64,000 nt of DNA from assembly GCA_900318775.1 (NCBI GenBank), contig ONLY01000006.1, forward strand, positions 33,233 through 97,232, in the 5' to 3' direction. The notes beneath the pieces were generated by a model, which saw nothing but the letters and a program-made list of their open reading frames with translations, was not told the DNA's origin and ran no database searches. A program made the translations under genes and the position numbers. Shown here in pieces: positions 31,326 through 40,085 of this stretch (the first letter of the stretch is position 1; each line of letters opens with the position of its first letter). This DNA is from an uncultured Prevotellaceae bacterium (GTDB lineage: Bacteria > Bacteroidota > Bacteroidia > Bacteroidales > Bacteroidaceae).

Positions 31326-34300
31326 TTAGTTGTTGAGGTATGCTTTGCCATCCTTGATAATGATGCCCTTGTAGCTCTTGTTCACTGGCTGACCGAGCAG
31401 GTTGTACAGGATGCCTGTAGCAGGAGCAGTGGCAATCTCAATATCCTCAATCTCGGTCTCTTCCTTGGCGCTCTCAGTTCCGTAGAATGTGAGGCGGAAG
31501 TTATCGGCCTTGAACCAGCTCTTGCTGCTAGCCTTGATGGTTACGTTGCCCTTTTCCTCAAGCTTGAAGATGATGCTTGCTTCGATACCAATGTTCTTCT
31601 CTCCAAGCTCTACGCCAGCTTCCTTCTCTGGAATCTCGAATGGCATGCCTACACCGTTGGCTGTGAGGTCAATCTTGTTGCCCTTGTCAGAAGCAAGAAC
31701 AGCCTGCAATTCGTAAGTACCTGCTGGGAGGGCCTTCAGCTCCTGTGATACATATAAACCATCTGAAGGAATAGAACCGCTCCAAGTGTTGAATACATAG
31801 CTTCCATCGGCCAACTCCATGTGGTATGTTGCGTTATTATTGTCTGCTGATTGTGTGTCATCACCCTTGAAATAAGTCCAACCATTCAGGCCGTCTTCGA
31901 AGCTTGGGTTCTGGATGAGCAGTGTCATGTCGATGCCATTCTCGTCGCTGGCAGAGCTGTAGTCTGCTGGCAGTTTCAGGTCGGCAGCGGCAGTTTCCAT
32001 CTCACTGATGAAGGCTTTCAGTTCTGCAGCGTTGTATTCGCTTGCAGTTTCATCTGATACGAGAGCCTCTATTCTGTCGTATTCTCCCTGTGCAGCAACT
32101 GATGCGTTGTCATAATATTCGTCTTTGACTGCCGTAAAGGCGTCAGCTGCTGTAGCGTATGCAGCCCATGCGGCTACGCCAGCCTTCACCTCTTCGAATG
32201 CAGCAACAAGGGTCTTGCGTGCAGCAGCCATTGTCTCCAAGTTAGTGTTGAGCGCCTTATTCGCTTCTTCTTCTGCATCTGATGCGAAGCCTTGTTCATA
32301 AGCGTTCATGTTGTCAGCCTGTTCCTCTGCGTAGTTGTGGAACTCTTCGATGAGAGCTTCCAAATCTTCGTTGAGAACGTCTGCGTCAGGAGCGTTGTAT
32401 TCGATAGTGAAACCATACCAGAGCACCCAAGAATCACCTTCCATCTTGTCGGCCTTGATACCGAAGGTGAGGTCGCCCGTCTCGGCGAGTACCGTAGAAA
32501 CTGGCTTTGTTACGATTGCGTCGTATTTTTCGTTGTTGAAGATGTCATAACCGGCCTTCTGGCTGTTTGGCACGAAGATGCCAGAACCGTCAGCTGTTTC
32601 AGACCAACCTTCACCTACGCTCTCGTTGCTCTTCAATTCTGCTGAGTTGACAAGTGCGGTCTTGTTGTTGCCAGCGAAAACAAAGGCAAGCTCGTTTTCA
32701 GGATCATAGTTGTCAACGTTTGCAGCATTGGCTGCTGTGCGGTAGAAGCCCTTAGTAGTCAGTGTATAGGTACCTGCAGGCATGTTCTTGAGTGTGCGGC
32801 TTACAGTGAATGGGCTTTGGTTCCATACCTCGGCAGTACCATACTGTGTCTTGAAGTTGCTTGCGTCGCCGTATGCCCATTCCTTATCAGGTACCTCCGT
32901 GCCCTTCAGAGCGCTTGTGCTGTAAGTGTAAGACATCTGCTCGAAGAGTGGAGTGATGTCGAGATTATTGTCAAGCTTTTCGCCTGCTGCAGCAGCAGTT
33001 TCAAACATCTTTTGAATCTCTTCCTTGATGGTTGTAACGCGCAGTGCGATGGCTTCCTCAATCTGAGTGTTGTTCCAGCTTGCTTCATCCAAAGCGCCAT
33101 CAACGTCGTCCTTCAACTGACCCAGCAAGGTGTTGAGTGCGGGATAATTCTCTTCGTCATATTGCTCATAGTCCTTTTCCAAATCGGCCTGAAGAGTAGC
33201 GAGATTCTTGTAGGCAGCAATGCTGGATTCAATCTGTGGTACGAGGTCCTTGATAGCAGCGGCAGCAGCCTTGTTGGCTTCTTTGTCTTCGCTGTCGGCC
33301 TCAAAGAGATCCTCTGCGTCTTTAACAAGTCCCTCCATCTGAGTGCGGAGGTTTTCGAAATAAACTTCTTCAGATTCTGCCCAAGTAGTACCAGTAGTGA
33401 TAGCAGACTTCAGCGCGAAGAGTGATGGATTGAAGCCTGTGCCAATATAAGTCAGATAGATACCGTCGGTGAAGAAGTGAGGCATGTCTGGAGAACCGAC
33501 ACCTGCTGCAGTATAGCCCAATGTGAAGTATCCGGTGGTCTCTTCTGTCAGTTCGAAGGAAACTTCTTCGGATGTCCACTTGCCAACAGGGAAAGTAGTG
33601 GTGGTAGCCAAGTACTCAGTGCCGTTTTGTGCTACAAAGCCAATCAGGTTCTTGGCAATAGCTTTTGGACCACCTGCGTTGTAGTAAGACATGGACAACT
33701 TGTATTGACCTGCAGGAAGAGTACATGCCTGGGTGTATTGAGCTGTTGCTCCCCAACTGGTTACGAATCCGAGCACTTTGCCATCGGTTGAACCATCAGC
33801 CAATGTGGTTGGAACGACGAAATCCTTGCCACCAACCCATGCGCCGCTACCTACTGCAAATACACCTGCGGCAGGACCGTCGTTGGTGTTAGCGTTCTGG
33901 GCGTTCTCTGGTGTGACAGCGGGGTCGCATGGCTTATTTGCAGTCCAGTTGGATACAGGCTGCATACTGTAATGAGACACGCCATTGGTCTTCATATCCT
34001 TGCCATACGTACAAATACCGCCCTCAACAGGTTCGTCTGCGTCGAAGTGTGGGTTGTCGAAGAAGAACTCAGAGAGGTCTGTCACACTGGCAGCGTTGAT
34101 TTCCTTCTGTGCAGCAATGGCAGCTTGTACCTGGTCCATTGTAGCATTAGGATTGTTGTAAACATCTGTTGATGCTTTTACGTCGGCATCGTACATTTCA
34201 CCTTCGTCAATCAGTTTCTTCAACTCTTCCTTGGCCTTGTCAATCTCTGCTTGAATCACCTCCTGCTCATCGATGGAGTAGAGCTTTACACCATTGATGA

Positions 34301-35015
34301 AAAGGTGAGGAGAGGCTCCAGAACCACCAGAGAACGATACTCCAAGTGAAATCTGACCTGCCGTTTCAGCAGTCAAACGGAACACGATGGTATCTTTTAC
34401 CCATTCCTCTGTAGGATAAGTCTCTTTAGATGATGTGTAAGAGGCATTTTCGGATATGAAGCCAATGTTGTTGGCTGCCAAAGAACCTGTGCCAGATACG
34501 TTGAACACATCGACAATCATCATGTAGGCACCAGCGGTGAGTGTGACGTTTTGTGTGTACTTGAGGTCAGATCCCCATACGGCTACCATACCCAAAACGT
34601 TGCCTGTGAATCCGTCCTGTGTGTAAGGAGCAAAGTATGAACCACCTAGTCCAGGGTGTGCATCACCGCTCTCGTCGTCGAATTCAAAGATACCGGCAGC
34701 CTTAGCGTTTGCGCCATCGGTGCGAGCGTTTTTTGCCATTTTAATGTTGTCAGATGGGAAGTTCGCAGTCCATCCTGGCACGGCCTGCATACCGAACAAA
34801 CCTTTTGTAGGGTCTGATGTTCCCTCTGCAATTTCGCTCGACATGTCATAGTCGTAAGTGTTGATGGTCACTCCAACTGGTGTACCTTCAGAGAAGTCCG
34901 CATTCTGAATCTTAGATGCGGTCAAATCCTCCAGAATCGTGTACTCCGTCTGAGCGGAAACACTTACCCCTCCCAGCATGAATGCCGAGAGCACAAGAGT
35001 AAAGATTTTCCTCAT
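31326..35015 (-). CDS. Large secreted modular protein with four beta-sandwich-like modules
   Basis: A 1229-residue protein with a signal peptide (residues 1-22, ending VSAQT). Four modules with an N-x-D/S-F-x-E/D-G start and a closing Phe/Tyr strand are seen: about 35-235 (NADFSEG to FINGVKLYSI), 305-525, 690-900 and 1040-1195 (NPSFEDGLNGWTYF to DNFRLTFYG). They resemble carbohydrate-binding jelly rolls. Acidic, Ala-rich helical linkers separate them. The C-terminus (GILYNLLGQPVNKSYKGIII then DGKAYL) resembles a secretion or sorting tail common in Prevotella surface proteins. I see no catalytic domain. Its neighbour, a PL11 lyase, suggests a glycan-binding role at the cell surface; this is inference. 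Confidence 0.8.
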   Translation of the reverse strand: MRKIFTLVLSAFMLGGVSVSAQTEYTILEDLTASKIQNADFSEGTPVGVTINTYDYDMSSEIAEGTSDPTKGLFGMQAVPGWTANFPSDNIKMAKNARTDGANAKAAGIFEFDDESGDAHPGLGGSYFAPYTQDGFTGNVLGMVAVWGSDLKYTQNVTLTAGAYMMIVDVFNVSGTGSLAANNIGFISENASYTSSKETYPTEEWVKDTIVFRLTAETAGQISLGVSFSGGSGASPHLFINGVKLYSIDEQEVIQAEIDKAKEELKKLIDEGEMYDADVKASTDVYNNPNATMDQVQAAIAAQKEINAASVTDLSEFFFDNPHFDADEPVEGGICTYGKDMKTNGVSHYSMQPVSNWTANKPCDPAVTPENAQNANTNDGPAAGVFAVGSGAWVGGKDFVVPTTLADGSTDGKVLGFVTSWGATAQYTQACTLPAGQYKLSMSYYNAGGPKAIAKNLIGFVAQNGTEYLATTTTFPVGKWTSEEVSFELTEETTGYFTLGYTAAGVGSPDMPHFFTDGIYLTYIGTGFNPSLFALKSAITTGTTWAESEEVYFENLRTQMEGLVKDAEDLFEADSEDKEANKAAAAAIKDLVPQIESSIAAYKNLATLQADLEKDYEQYDEENYPALNTLLGQLKDDVDGALDEASWNNTQIEEAIALRVTTIKEEIQKMFETAAAAGEKLDNNLDITPLFEQMSYTYSTSALKGTEVPDKEWAYGDASNFKTQYGTAEVWNQSPFTVSRTLKNMPAGTYTLTTKGFYRTAANAANVDNYDPENELAFVFAGNNKTALVNSAELKSNESVGEGWSETADGSGIFVPNSQKAGYDIFNNEKYDAIVTKPVSTVLAETGDLTFGIKADKMEGDSWVLWYGFTIEYNAPDADVLNEDLEALIEEFHNYAEEQADNMNAYEQGFASDAEEEANKALNTNLETMAAARKTLVAAFEEVKAGVAAWAAYATAADAFTAVKDEYYDNASVAAQGEYDRIEALVSDETASEYNAAELKAFISEMETAAADLKLPADYSSASDENGIDMTLLIQNPSFEDGLNGWTYFKGDDTQSADNNNATYHMELADGSYVFNTWSGSIPSDGLYVSQELKALPAGTYELQAVLASDKGNKIDLTANGVGMPFEIPEKEAGVELGEKNIGIEASIIFKLEEKGNVTIKASSKSWFKADNFRLTFYGTESAKEETEIEDIEIATAPATGILYNLLGQPVNKSYKGIIIKDGKAYLNN

Positions 35016-35157
35016 AAGTTAGATAAGTTAATTGTTAATAAATATGTGTTAGTTAAACTATATAGAGTCAGTATGTATGCCAATAAGTGCCTATAACTCA
35101 ATGGCTGTGTACTGATGAAGATGTGGCAACAATATACCAATCGCTGTGCAAAGAAAC

Positions 35158-35198
35158 AAAAAAAGGGCGAAACACTCCAAATGTTTCGCCCTCTTTTT
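35158..35198. terminator. Bidirectional terminator after the PL11 gene
   Basis: GGGCGAAACA (35165-35174) pairs with TGTTTCGCCC (35182-35191). A's precede it and T's follow, so it can stop the PL11 transcript and anything from the other side. Confidence 0.85.
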
Positions 35199-35230
35199 TA
35201 TATAATAATGTGTTTTTTAACTAAAAATGA

Positions 35231-38200
35231 TTATTTCAGCACCTTAAGTGTGCCTCGTTTGCCGGTCTCGCTCTGGATGCGGAGCAGGTAGATGCCTTGT
35301 GGAAGCGCTCTGCTGGCGAAGGTGGCGCGCACGTTGCCCATCGGACAGGTGAACGTGTCAACCGTCATGCCGCTGGCGTTGATGACTTGCACCTCAACTG
35401 CCTCGCTCGACTCGATGGCGCTGATACCGGTGACATACTCCTGATATTTGGCTGCGTCGCAGCGCACGTAGAGGATGCCTTCGTTGATGCGGCTGGTGTC
35501 CCAGTAGTTATAGACAGGGAGCTCTGGCAGGTCGAACTTGAGGTCGCCTGTGATGTTCACGGTCTTGGCGTTGGTCCATACATAGAAGGAGTCGGGCACA
35601 GCAGCGTCGGTAGTCAGCCCTGCAATGTATGTATCGCTCATGTAGGCCGCGATGGTGGCTCCTGCGTTGAGCTTCAGCGTGCCCATGTTGGTGATGTGGG
35701 TGTTGTTCACCTGGGTGGCTGTGGCGCTCTTGCGAAGGCCCACGAGAAGGGTTGATGCCGAACCGAAGGTCACGTTCTTGCCGTTGAAGTCGAAGTTGCC
35801 TGTGATGGCTGAAGCCGATGCGCCCGGATGGAGTGTGCCGTTGATGGTGAAGGAACTGTTGGTCATCGGTGTGCCCTTCTTGCTCACACCGGAGAGAGTG
35901 GCGCCTGCGGCTACGGTGAGTGCACCTGTGCCGAGGAGCGCGCCCGACTTGACGAGCAGTTCGCCTGCCTTGACTTGCACAGCCCCGGAGTTGGTCCATA
36001 CACCGGATATGGTCATCTTGCACGTGCCAATCTTGTTGAAGAGACACTTGTTGGAACCGTTGTCGGTGACGATGCCTGAGAAGGTGAAGTCGCCATTATC
36101 AAGGCTGCTGCCTGCCTGCCAGGTGATGTTGCCTGAAGGTGTGCCTTGGCCGGTGAAGTTGCTGATGGCTTGTGCCAAAGTGCCTGAACCGGTGAGCTTG
36201 CCGATGGAGTAGGTCTTGCCCACGGTGTTGGTTACAGTACAGCCGCTGGCAATGTCAAGTGTTCCCTTTGGAATGCCTGTGGAGTTGTCGAGTGGCAACC
36301 AGATGTTGCTGGTGGTGTGCTTGATGGTGCCTTCGAACTGGCTCCAGTCGCCTGTGATGCGCACGCGGCTTACGGTGTTGGTGGGAACAACGGTCAGTGT
36401 TCCTGCGCCTGTCACCTTGTTGGAGTAGGCTGTGTAGTAGCCTCCACCCAGAATGAAGGTGCCGGTCTTGCCTTCGGGCACGGTGATTGGCATGGTAGTG
36501 GCTGTGGACTGGCCGTTGACGCCAGCTCCTGTGCCGTCTTGCAGTTCACCGCCTCTTAGCTCGATAGCCTTGGCGGGTATGCCGTTGTAGCTGATGACGC
36601 GTCCCTGCTCAACCACCAGCTTGTTGAGGTTTGCACCTGTAGCGTAGGTCTTGAGCCAGCCTGTTCCTTTCTTGGTGAGGACGGTGCCGGTGAAGGCTTT
36701 GTCCTGGATGAAGTCCATGCCGGCACTAGCGTTGATGACACCGCCGCCGTCGCCTATCAGCTTGATGGGGGAACCGTTGGTGACAGTGGCTGCGGTCTGG
36801 ATGGTTGCTCCGTTCTCCATGGTGAACTTGGCCGCACCGGTAGTCACAGCGCCTAAGTTGCCTTTGGCCTTGACATCGTTGGCAAGCACGTTCACCTTCA
36901 CGGTACCTCCCTTCAGGTAGTTGCCGCCAGTGTACTCATTCTCTGTGGAGATGGTGAGTGTGCCTGTGCCTTCTTTCGTGAGAGAGCCTGTCATGATGGA
37001 CCCGTTGCCGGAGATGGTGTAGTTCTTGCTGCTGTTCACATTGATTGCACCGGGCATGAGCTCTTCTCCTACATTAACAGTCAGTTTGGTGGCTTCGTCG
37101 GTGAAGTTCACGATGTCATCCTTCACGAACACATCTGCAGTCTTGCTCTCGTCGCCTGCCACATAGAAGTTCTCGGACTTGGCAAAGTCCCATGCGTTAG
37201 ATGCAGCTCCAGTCCATACAATCTCGCTGGCTGGTCGTATGTTGCTGATGGTAAGAACGATGTTCATATCCTCGTCTAGAGTCAAGCTTGACTTCAGGTC
37301 GGTGATGCCTTCTATCTTGATGTTGGCCAGCGAACCGTTCAGCTCTTCGACCTTGCCAATGATGTATTTGCCCTCTGCGAGTGTGGTGGCTCCCTCGGCG
37401 AAGTGCTCCACCACCTGAATGACAGGACGTAGGTATTTAGGACCGTACTGTTCCCAGACCGTGCCGCTCTTCTTCTCTATCTTGAGTGTCTTGGCGGTGA
37501 TATGGTCTGCCTTGATGCCGTCGCTGTAGAGGTCGAGCACCAGGCGTGAACCGAAGCCCAGTGTGAGCGTATTGTCCACGGTGATGTTGCCCAGCGAGTT
37601 CTCTCCACCTGGACGGATGATAGCTGCGTAGTCGGCCTTGATGCTCTTGAAGTGGCCTCCGTTGGAGTTTAGCTCAGCGAAGCGGTTGAGCCACAGGTCT
37701 GACTGCTCCAGTGTACCGTCAAAGTTGAGTGTGCCGGCCCAGATGTTGGTCTCGCCCGTATAGGTCATGTTTACCTTGGGCAGTGTAAGGATACCGTCAC
37801 CCGTCTTCACGACGCGAGTCTCGCCGGTTAAGGCGCCGCCCGTCACGTTGCAAGTAAGGTACTCGTATGTAGGAGCGGGCTTTGTGAGGATGTTGCTTTC
37901 TGCGTTGCCCTGCACGTGTGAAGGCACGTTGAAGGTGACCATGTAAGGGCTGGCGCCGTCTTGAATGGTGATGTTCGTGCTGAGCGTGTCACACACGATG
38001 AGGTGCTCGTCTGTCGTGGTGATTGTACCGCCGTTAGGCACTTCTGTGCGTCCTTCCATCGTGTTGGTAGGTGGCGCGACGGTGATGCCCTCCATCTCAC
38101 CGAGGAAGTAGCTCTTGTGAGGTGGTTGGTTGTAGCCCATCGACTGCCATACTATTGCGTTGCGGTACTGGTGGTCAGACCACAGGGTAGGGATGCGGTA

Positions 38201-39967
38201 GCTGGTAGGAATGTTTGTGGTGTAGATACGTATCTTGGTATTGCCGGCGCGCATGATAAGCTCTTCGCGCCAGTCACCGAAGATGTCGGCGATGGCACCA
38301 GGGTTGTTCTTCGAAGAATTGTTGGTGTTACTGCCGTCGGCATTGAAGAGACGGCCGCCATCGGGCTTGTAGATAGCTCCGGCGCGTGCCTCGCTTCCAG
38401 GGCTATCGAACACTTCATCCTGCAAGTCGCCGTCCCAGTAGATACGCTGGTTCAGGTGTGACCAGAAGAGCGCATCGTTTGCGCCTGCAGTGCTGGGTGC
38501 CCCAGATGTGATTTCTTTGTCTGCCACCGTGCTGATGAGTCCCGTCTGTGTGGTGCGACCCATGCTGCCGGGGAAGTTGTTGGAGAAGTTTCCGCAGAGG
38601 GCGCGTCCGTCATCGGAAGAAGCCTTGAAACGGTAGTAAACTTCGCCTGTCGTAGCATTATAGTAAGTACATCCGGGTTCATCCTCGTTGCAGGTGAACT
38701 GCTCGCTGCCGTGGCGGTAAGGGTCGAAGTCTGAGCAGTGCTGCGCGTCACCATGGCCATTTCCTGTGGTGCAGAGTCCCTTGCCGTTGTCGTCAATAAT
38801 CATCGAACCGAAGATGATCTCGTCGCGTCCGTCCCAATCGACGTCGCCAATGGCGAAGTTGTGGAAGCCATTGCCAAACCATGGGCTGTCCCATCCCTTG
38901 GTGTTCTCCCAGTACCAGCGTCGTGTCAACTTATGAGTCTTTATGTCCACGTCATAAGCTGCGAACTTGTGCTGTGTGTAAGCGCCACGTCCGAAGAACA
39001 TGCTGGGTGTGCGGCCATTGAGGTATGGTGCGCCCCAATAGTGCTTGGTAGAGCGGTGGCCGTAACCGTCGCCCCATTCGCTGGCTGAACCGCGTGGGAT
39101 AGGGTAGGCCATGTAGTGAGGATGGGCTTCTGGACCGATATCGTATGGTTTGCCAGTAGCACCCTCCAAATAGAGGAGATATTCGTTGCCTGTGTTGGTG
39201 TAGGAAAGATTGGCGTCCTTTTGGTCGACCGTGTTTCGTGTGTCAAGCGTCATGTTGCCAATGTTCTCGCTTGTGCCGTCGGCAAAGTGAATGATGGCGC
39301 CATCCTGTACGCGGAGAATCACTTCTGCTTTTCCGTCCATGTCCCAGTCATAGCATACACAGTCCCATTGCTCGTCTGGCCCTGAAATCATGTTGGGGCC
39401 AAGGTCAATCCACCAAAGACGGTTGCCGCTGATGTCGTAGCAGTCTATTTGGTTAAAGTGAATCTTTTGATAAGTGTTAGGGGAACTGTAATTACGCGCA
39501 TCACTGGCAGGTCGTTTGACGATGAACTCCACCACGCCATTGCCCGTGAGGTCTCCTAACGACACATCGTTAAGGGTGTAGTAGTCATCAGCATAGTTGC
39601 CGTCACGACCTGTAGGACGTGCTACAGGAATATCGAGATAACCATTCTCCCAACGTGACACTTCCTTGCTCTTGAGCTCGGGCTTTTCTACGCCTCTCAC
39701 CACGGGGATGACATAGTACTTGCTGCTTGCATTGCCGGCTGTGTGGGTGTAGTTGGAGACTTTCAGTCCCTGTTTCAAAGGGCTGCCATTGCAGTAGAGG
39801 TTGTAAGTCACGTCGTAGTACTCGTTGCTTAATACACGCCAACTGATGAAGTTGCCGGAAGATGCGGGAACAGCAACGATGCCGCGGTCAACCTTGTCTG
39901 TGAAACGCTGGGCAAAGCCTAACGTCGCCATCATGGCGATGGCACAGGTTACTAAGATTTTTTTCAT
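35231..39967 (-). CDS. PL11 rhamnogalacturonan lyase fused to an autotransporter-type beta-helix region and Por sorting domain
   Basis: A 1578-residue secreted protein. After a signal peptide (1-19, ending LGFAQ), residues about 20-640 match polysaccharide lyase family 11, which cuts the rhamnose-galacturonate backbone of pectin: DRGIVAVP, ISWRVLSNEY, CVCYDWDMDGKAEV, and calcium-site-like DVDWDGRDEIIFGSM. Usual PL11 enzymes are about 600-800 residues. Here about 850 more residues follow, with repeated G-T-L-T-I/L, N-x-Y-T-G-G/T-x-x-L-x-G-G-T-V strands (for example TENEYTGGNYLKGGTV), like the beta-strand repeats of autotransporter passengers. The last 75 residues form a type A Por (T9SS) sorting domain (ASRALPQGIYLLRI). 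A strong promoter lies at 40055-40085. Confidence 0.88.
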   Translation of the reverse strand: MKKILVTCAIAMMATLGFAQRFTDKVDRGIVAVPASSGNFISWRVLSNEYYDVTYNLYCNGSPLKQGLKVSNYTHTAGNASSKYYVIPVVRGVEKPELKSKEVSRWENGYLDIPVARPTGRDGNYADDYYTLNDVSLGDLTGNGVVEFIVKRPASDARNYSSPNTYQKIHFNQIDCYDISGNRLWWIDLGPNMISGPDEQWDCVCYDWDMDGKAEVILRVQDGAIIHFADGTSENIGNMTLDTRNTVDQKDANLSYTNTGNEYLLYLEGATGKPYDIGPEAHPHYMAYPIPRGSASEWGDGYGHRSTKHYWGAPYLNGRTPSMFFGRGAYTQHKFAAYDVDIKTHKLTRRWYWENTKGWDSPWFGNGFHNFAIGDVDWDGRDEIIFGSMIIDDNGKGLCTTGNGHGDAQHCSDFDPYRHGSEQFTCNEDEPGCTYYNATTGEVYYRFKASSDDGRALCGNFSNNFPGSMGRTTQTGLISTVADKEITSGAPSTAGANDALFWSHLNQRIYWDGDLQDEVFDSPGSEARAGAIYKPDGGRLFNADGSNTNNSSKNNPGAIADIFGDWREELIMRAGNTKIRIYTTNIPTSYRIPTLWSDHQYRNAIVWQSMGYNQPPHKSYFLGEMEGITVAPPTNTMEGRTEVPNGGTITTTDEHLIVCDTLSTNITIQDGASPYMVTFNVPSHVQGNAESNILTKPAPTYEYLTCNVTGGALTGETRVVKTGDGILTLPKVNMTYTGETNIWAGTLNFDGTLEQSDLWLNRFAELNSNGGHFKSIKADYAAIIRPGGENSLGNITVDNTLTLGFGSRLVLDLYSDGIKADHITAKTLKIEKKSGTVWEQYGPKYLRPVIQVVEHFAEGATTLAEGKYIIGKVEELNGSLANIKIEGITDLKSSLTLDEDMNIVLTISNIRPASEIVWTGAASNAWDFAKSENFYVAGDESKTADVFVKDDIVNFTDEATKLTVNVGEELMPGAINVNSSKNYTISGNGSIMTGSLTKEGTGTLTISTENEYTGGNYLKGGTVKVNVLANDVKAKGNLGAVTTGAAKFTMENGATIQTAATVTNGSPIKLIGDGGGVINASAGMDFIQDKAFTGTVLTKKGTGWLKTYATGANLNKLVVEQGRVISYNGIPAKAIELRGGELQDGTGAGVNGQSTATTMPITVPEGKTGTFILGGGYYTAYSNKVTGAGTLTVVPTNTVSRVRITGDWSQFEGTIKHTTSNIWLPLDNSTGIPKGTLDIASGCTVTNTVGKTYSIGKLTGSGTLAQAISNFTGQGTPSGNITWQAGSSLDNGDFTFSGIVTDNGSNKCLFNKIGTCKMTISGVWTNSGAVQVKAGELLVKSGALLGTGALTVAAGATLSGVSKKGTPMTNSSFTINGTLHPGASASAITGNFDFNGKNVTFGSASTLLVGLRKSATATQVNNTHITNMGTLKLNAGATIAAYMSDTYIAGLTTDAAVPDSFYVWTNAKTVNITGDLKFDLPELPVYNYWDTSRINEGILYVRCDAAKYQEYVTGISAIESSEAVEVQVINASGMTVDTFTCPMGNVRATFASRALPQGIYLLRIQSETGKRGTLKVLK

Positions 39968-40020
39968 AAAAGGGTTATGATTAGTTAGTGTTTATTGATT
40001 GCTCTGTAATGTGCTTATGC

Positions 40021-40085
40021 GTCAGCGCGCGTTGCGCACGCGCTGATGATGTGGCAAAGGTATGAAAAAAGAAGTTATTGAGCAA
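40021..40085 (-). promoter_or_regulatory. Promoter of the PL11 gene with a GC-rich hairpin at the transcript start
   Basis: On the minus strand TTG at 40085-40083, a 20-base spacer and TACCTTTG at 40062-40055. The -33 lies inside the end of the SNF2 gene. Just downstream of the -7, TCAGCGCG pairs with CGCGCTGA (40023-40047), so the 5' end of the mRNA should fold into a stable hairpin, possibly protecting the transcript. Confidence 0.7.
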
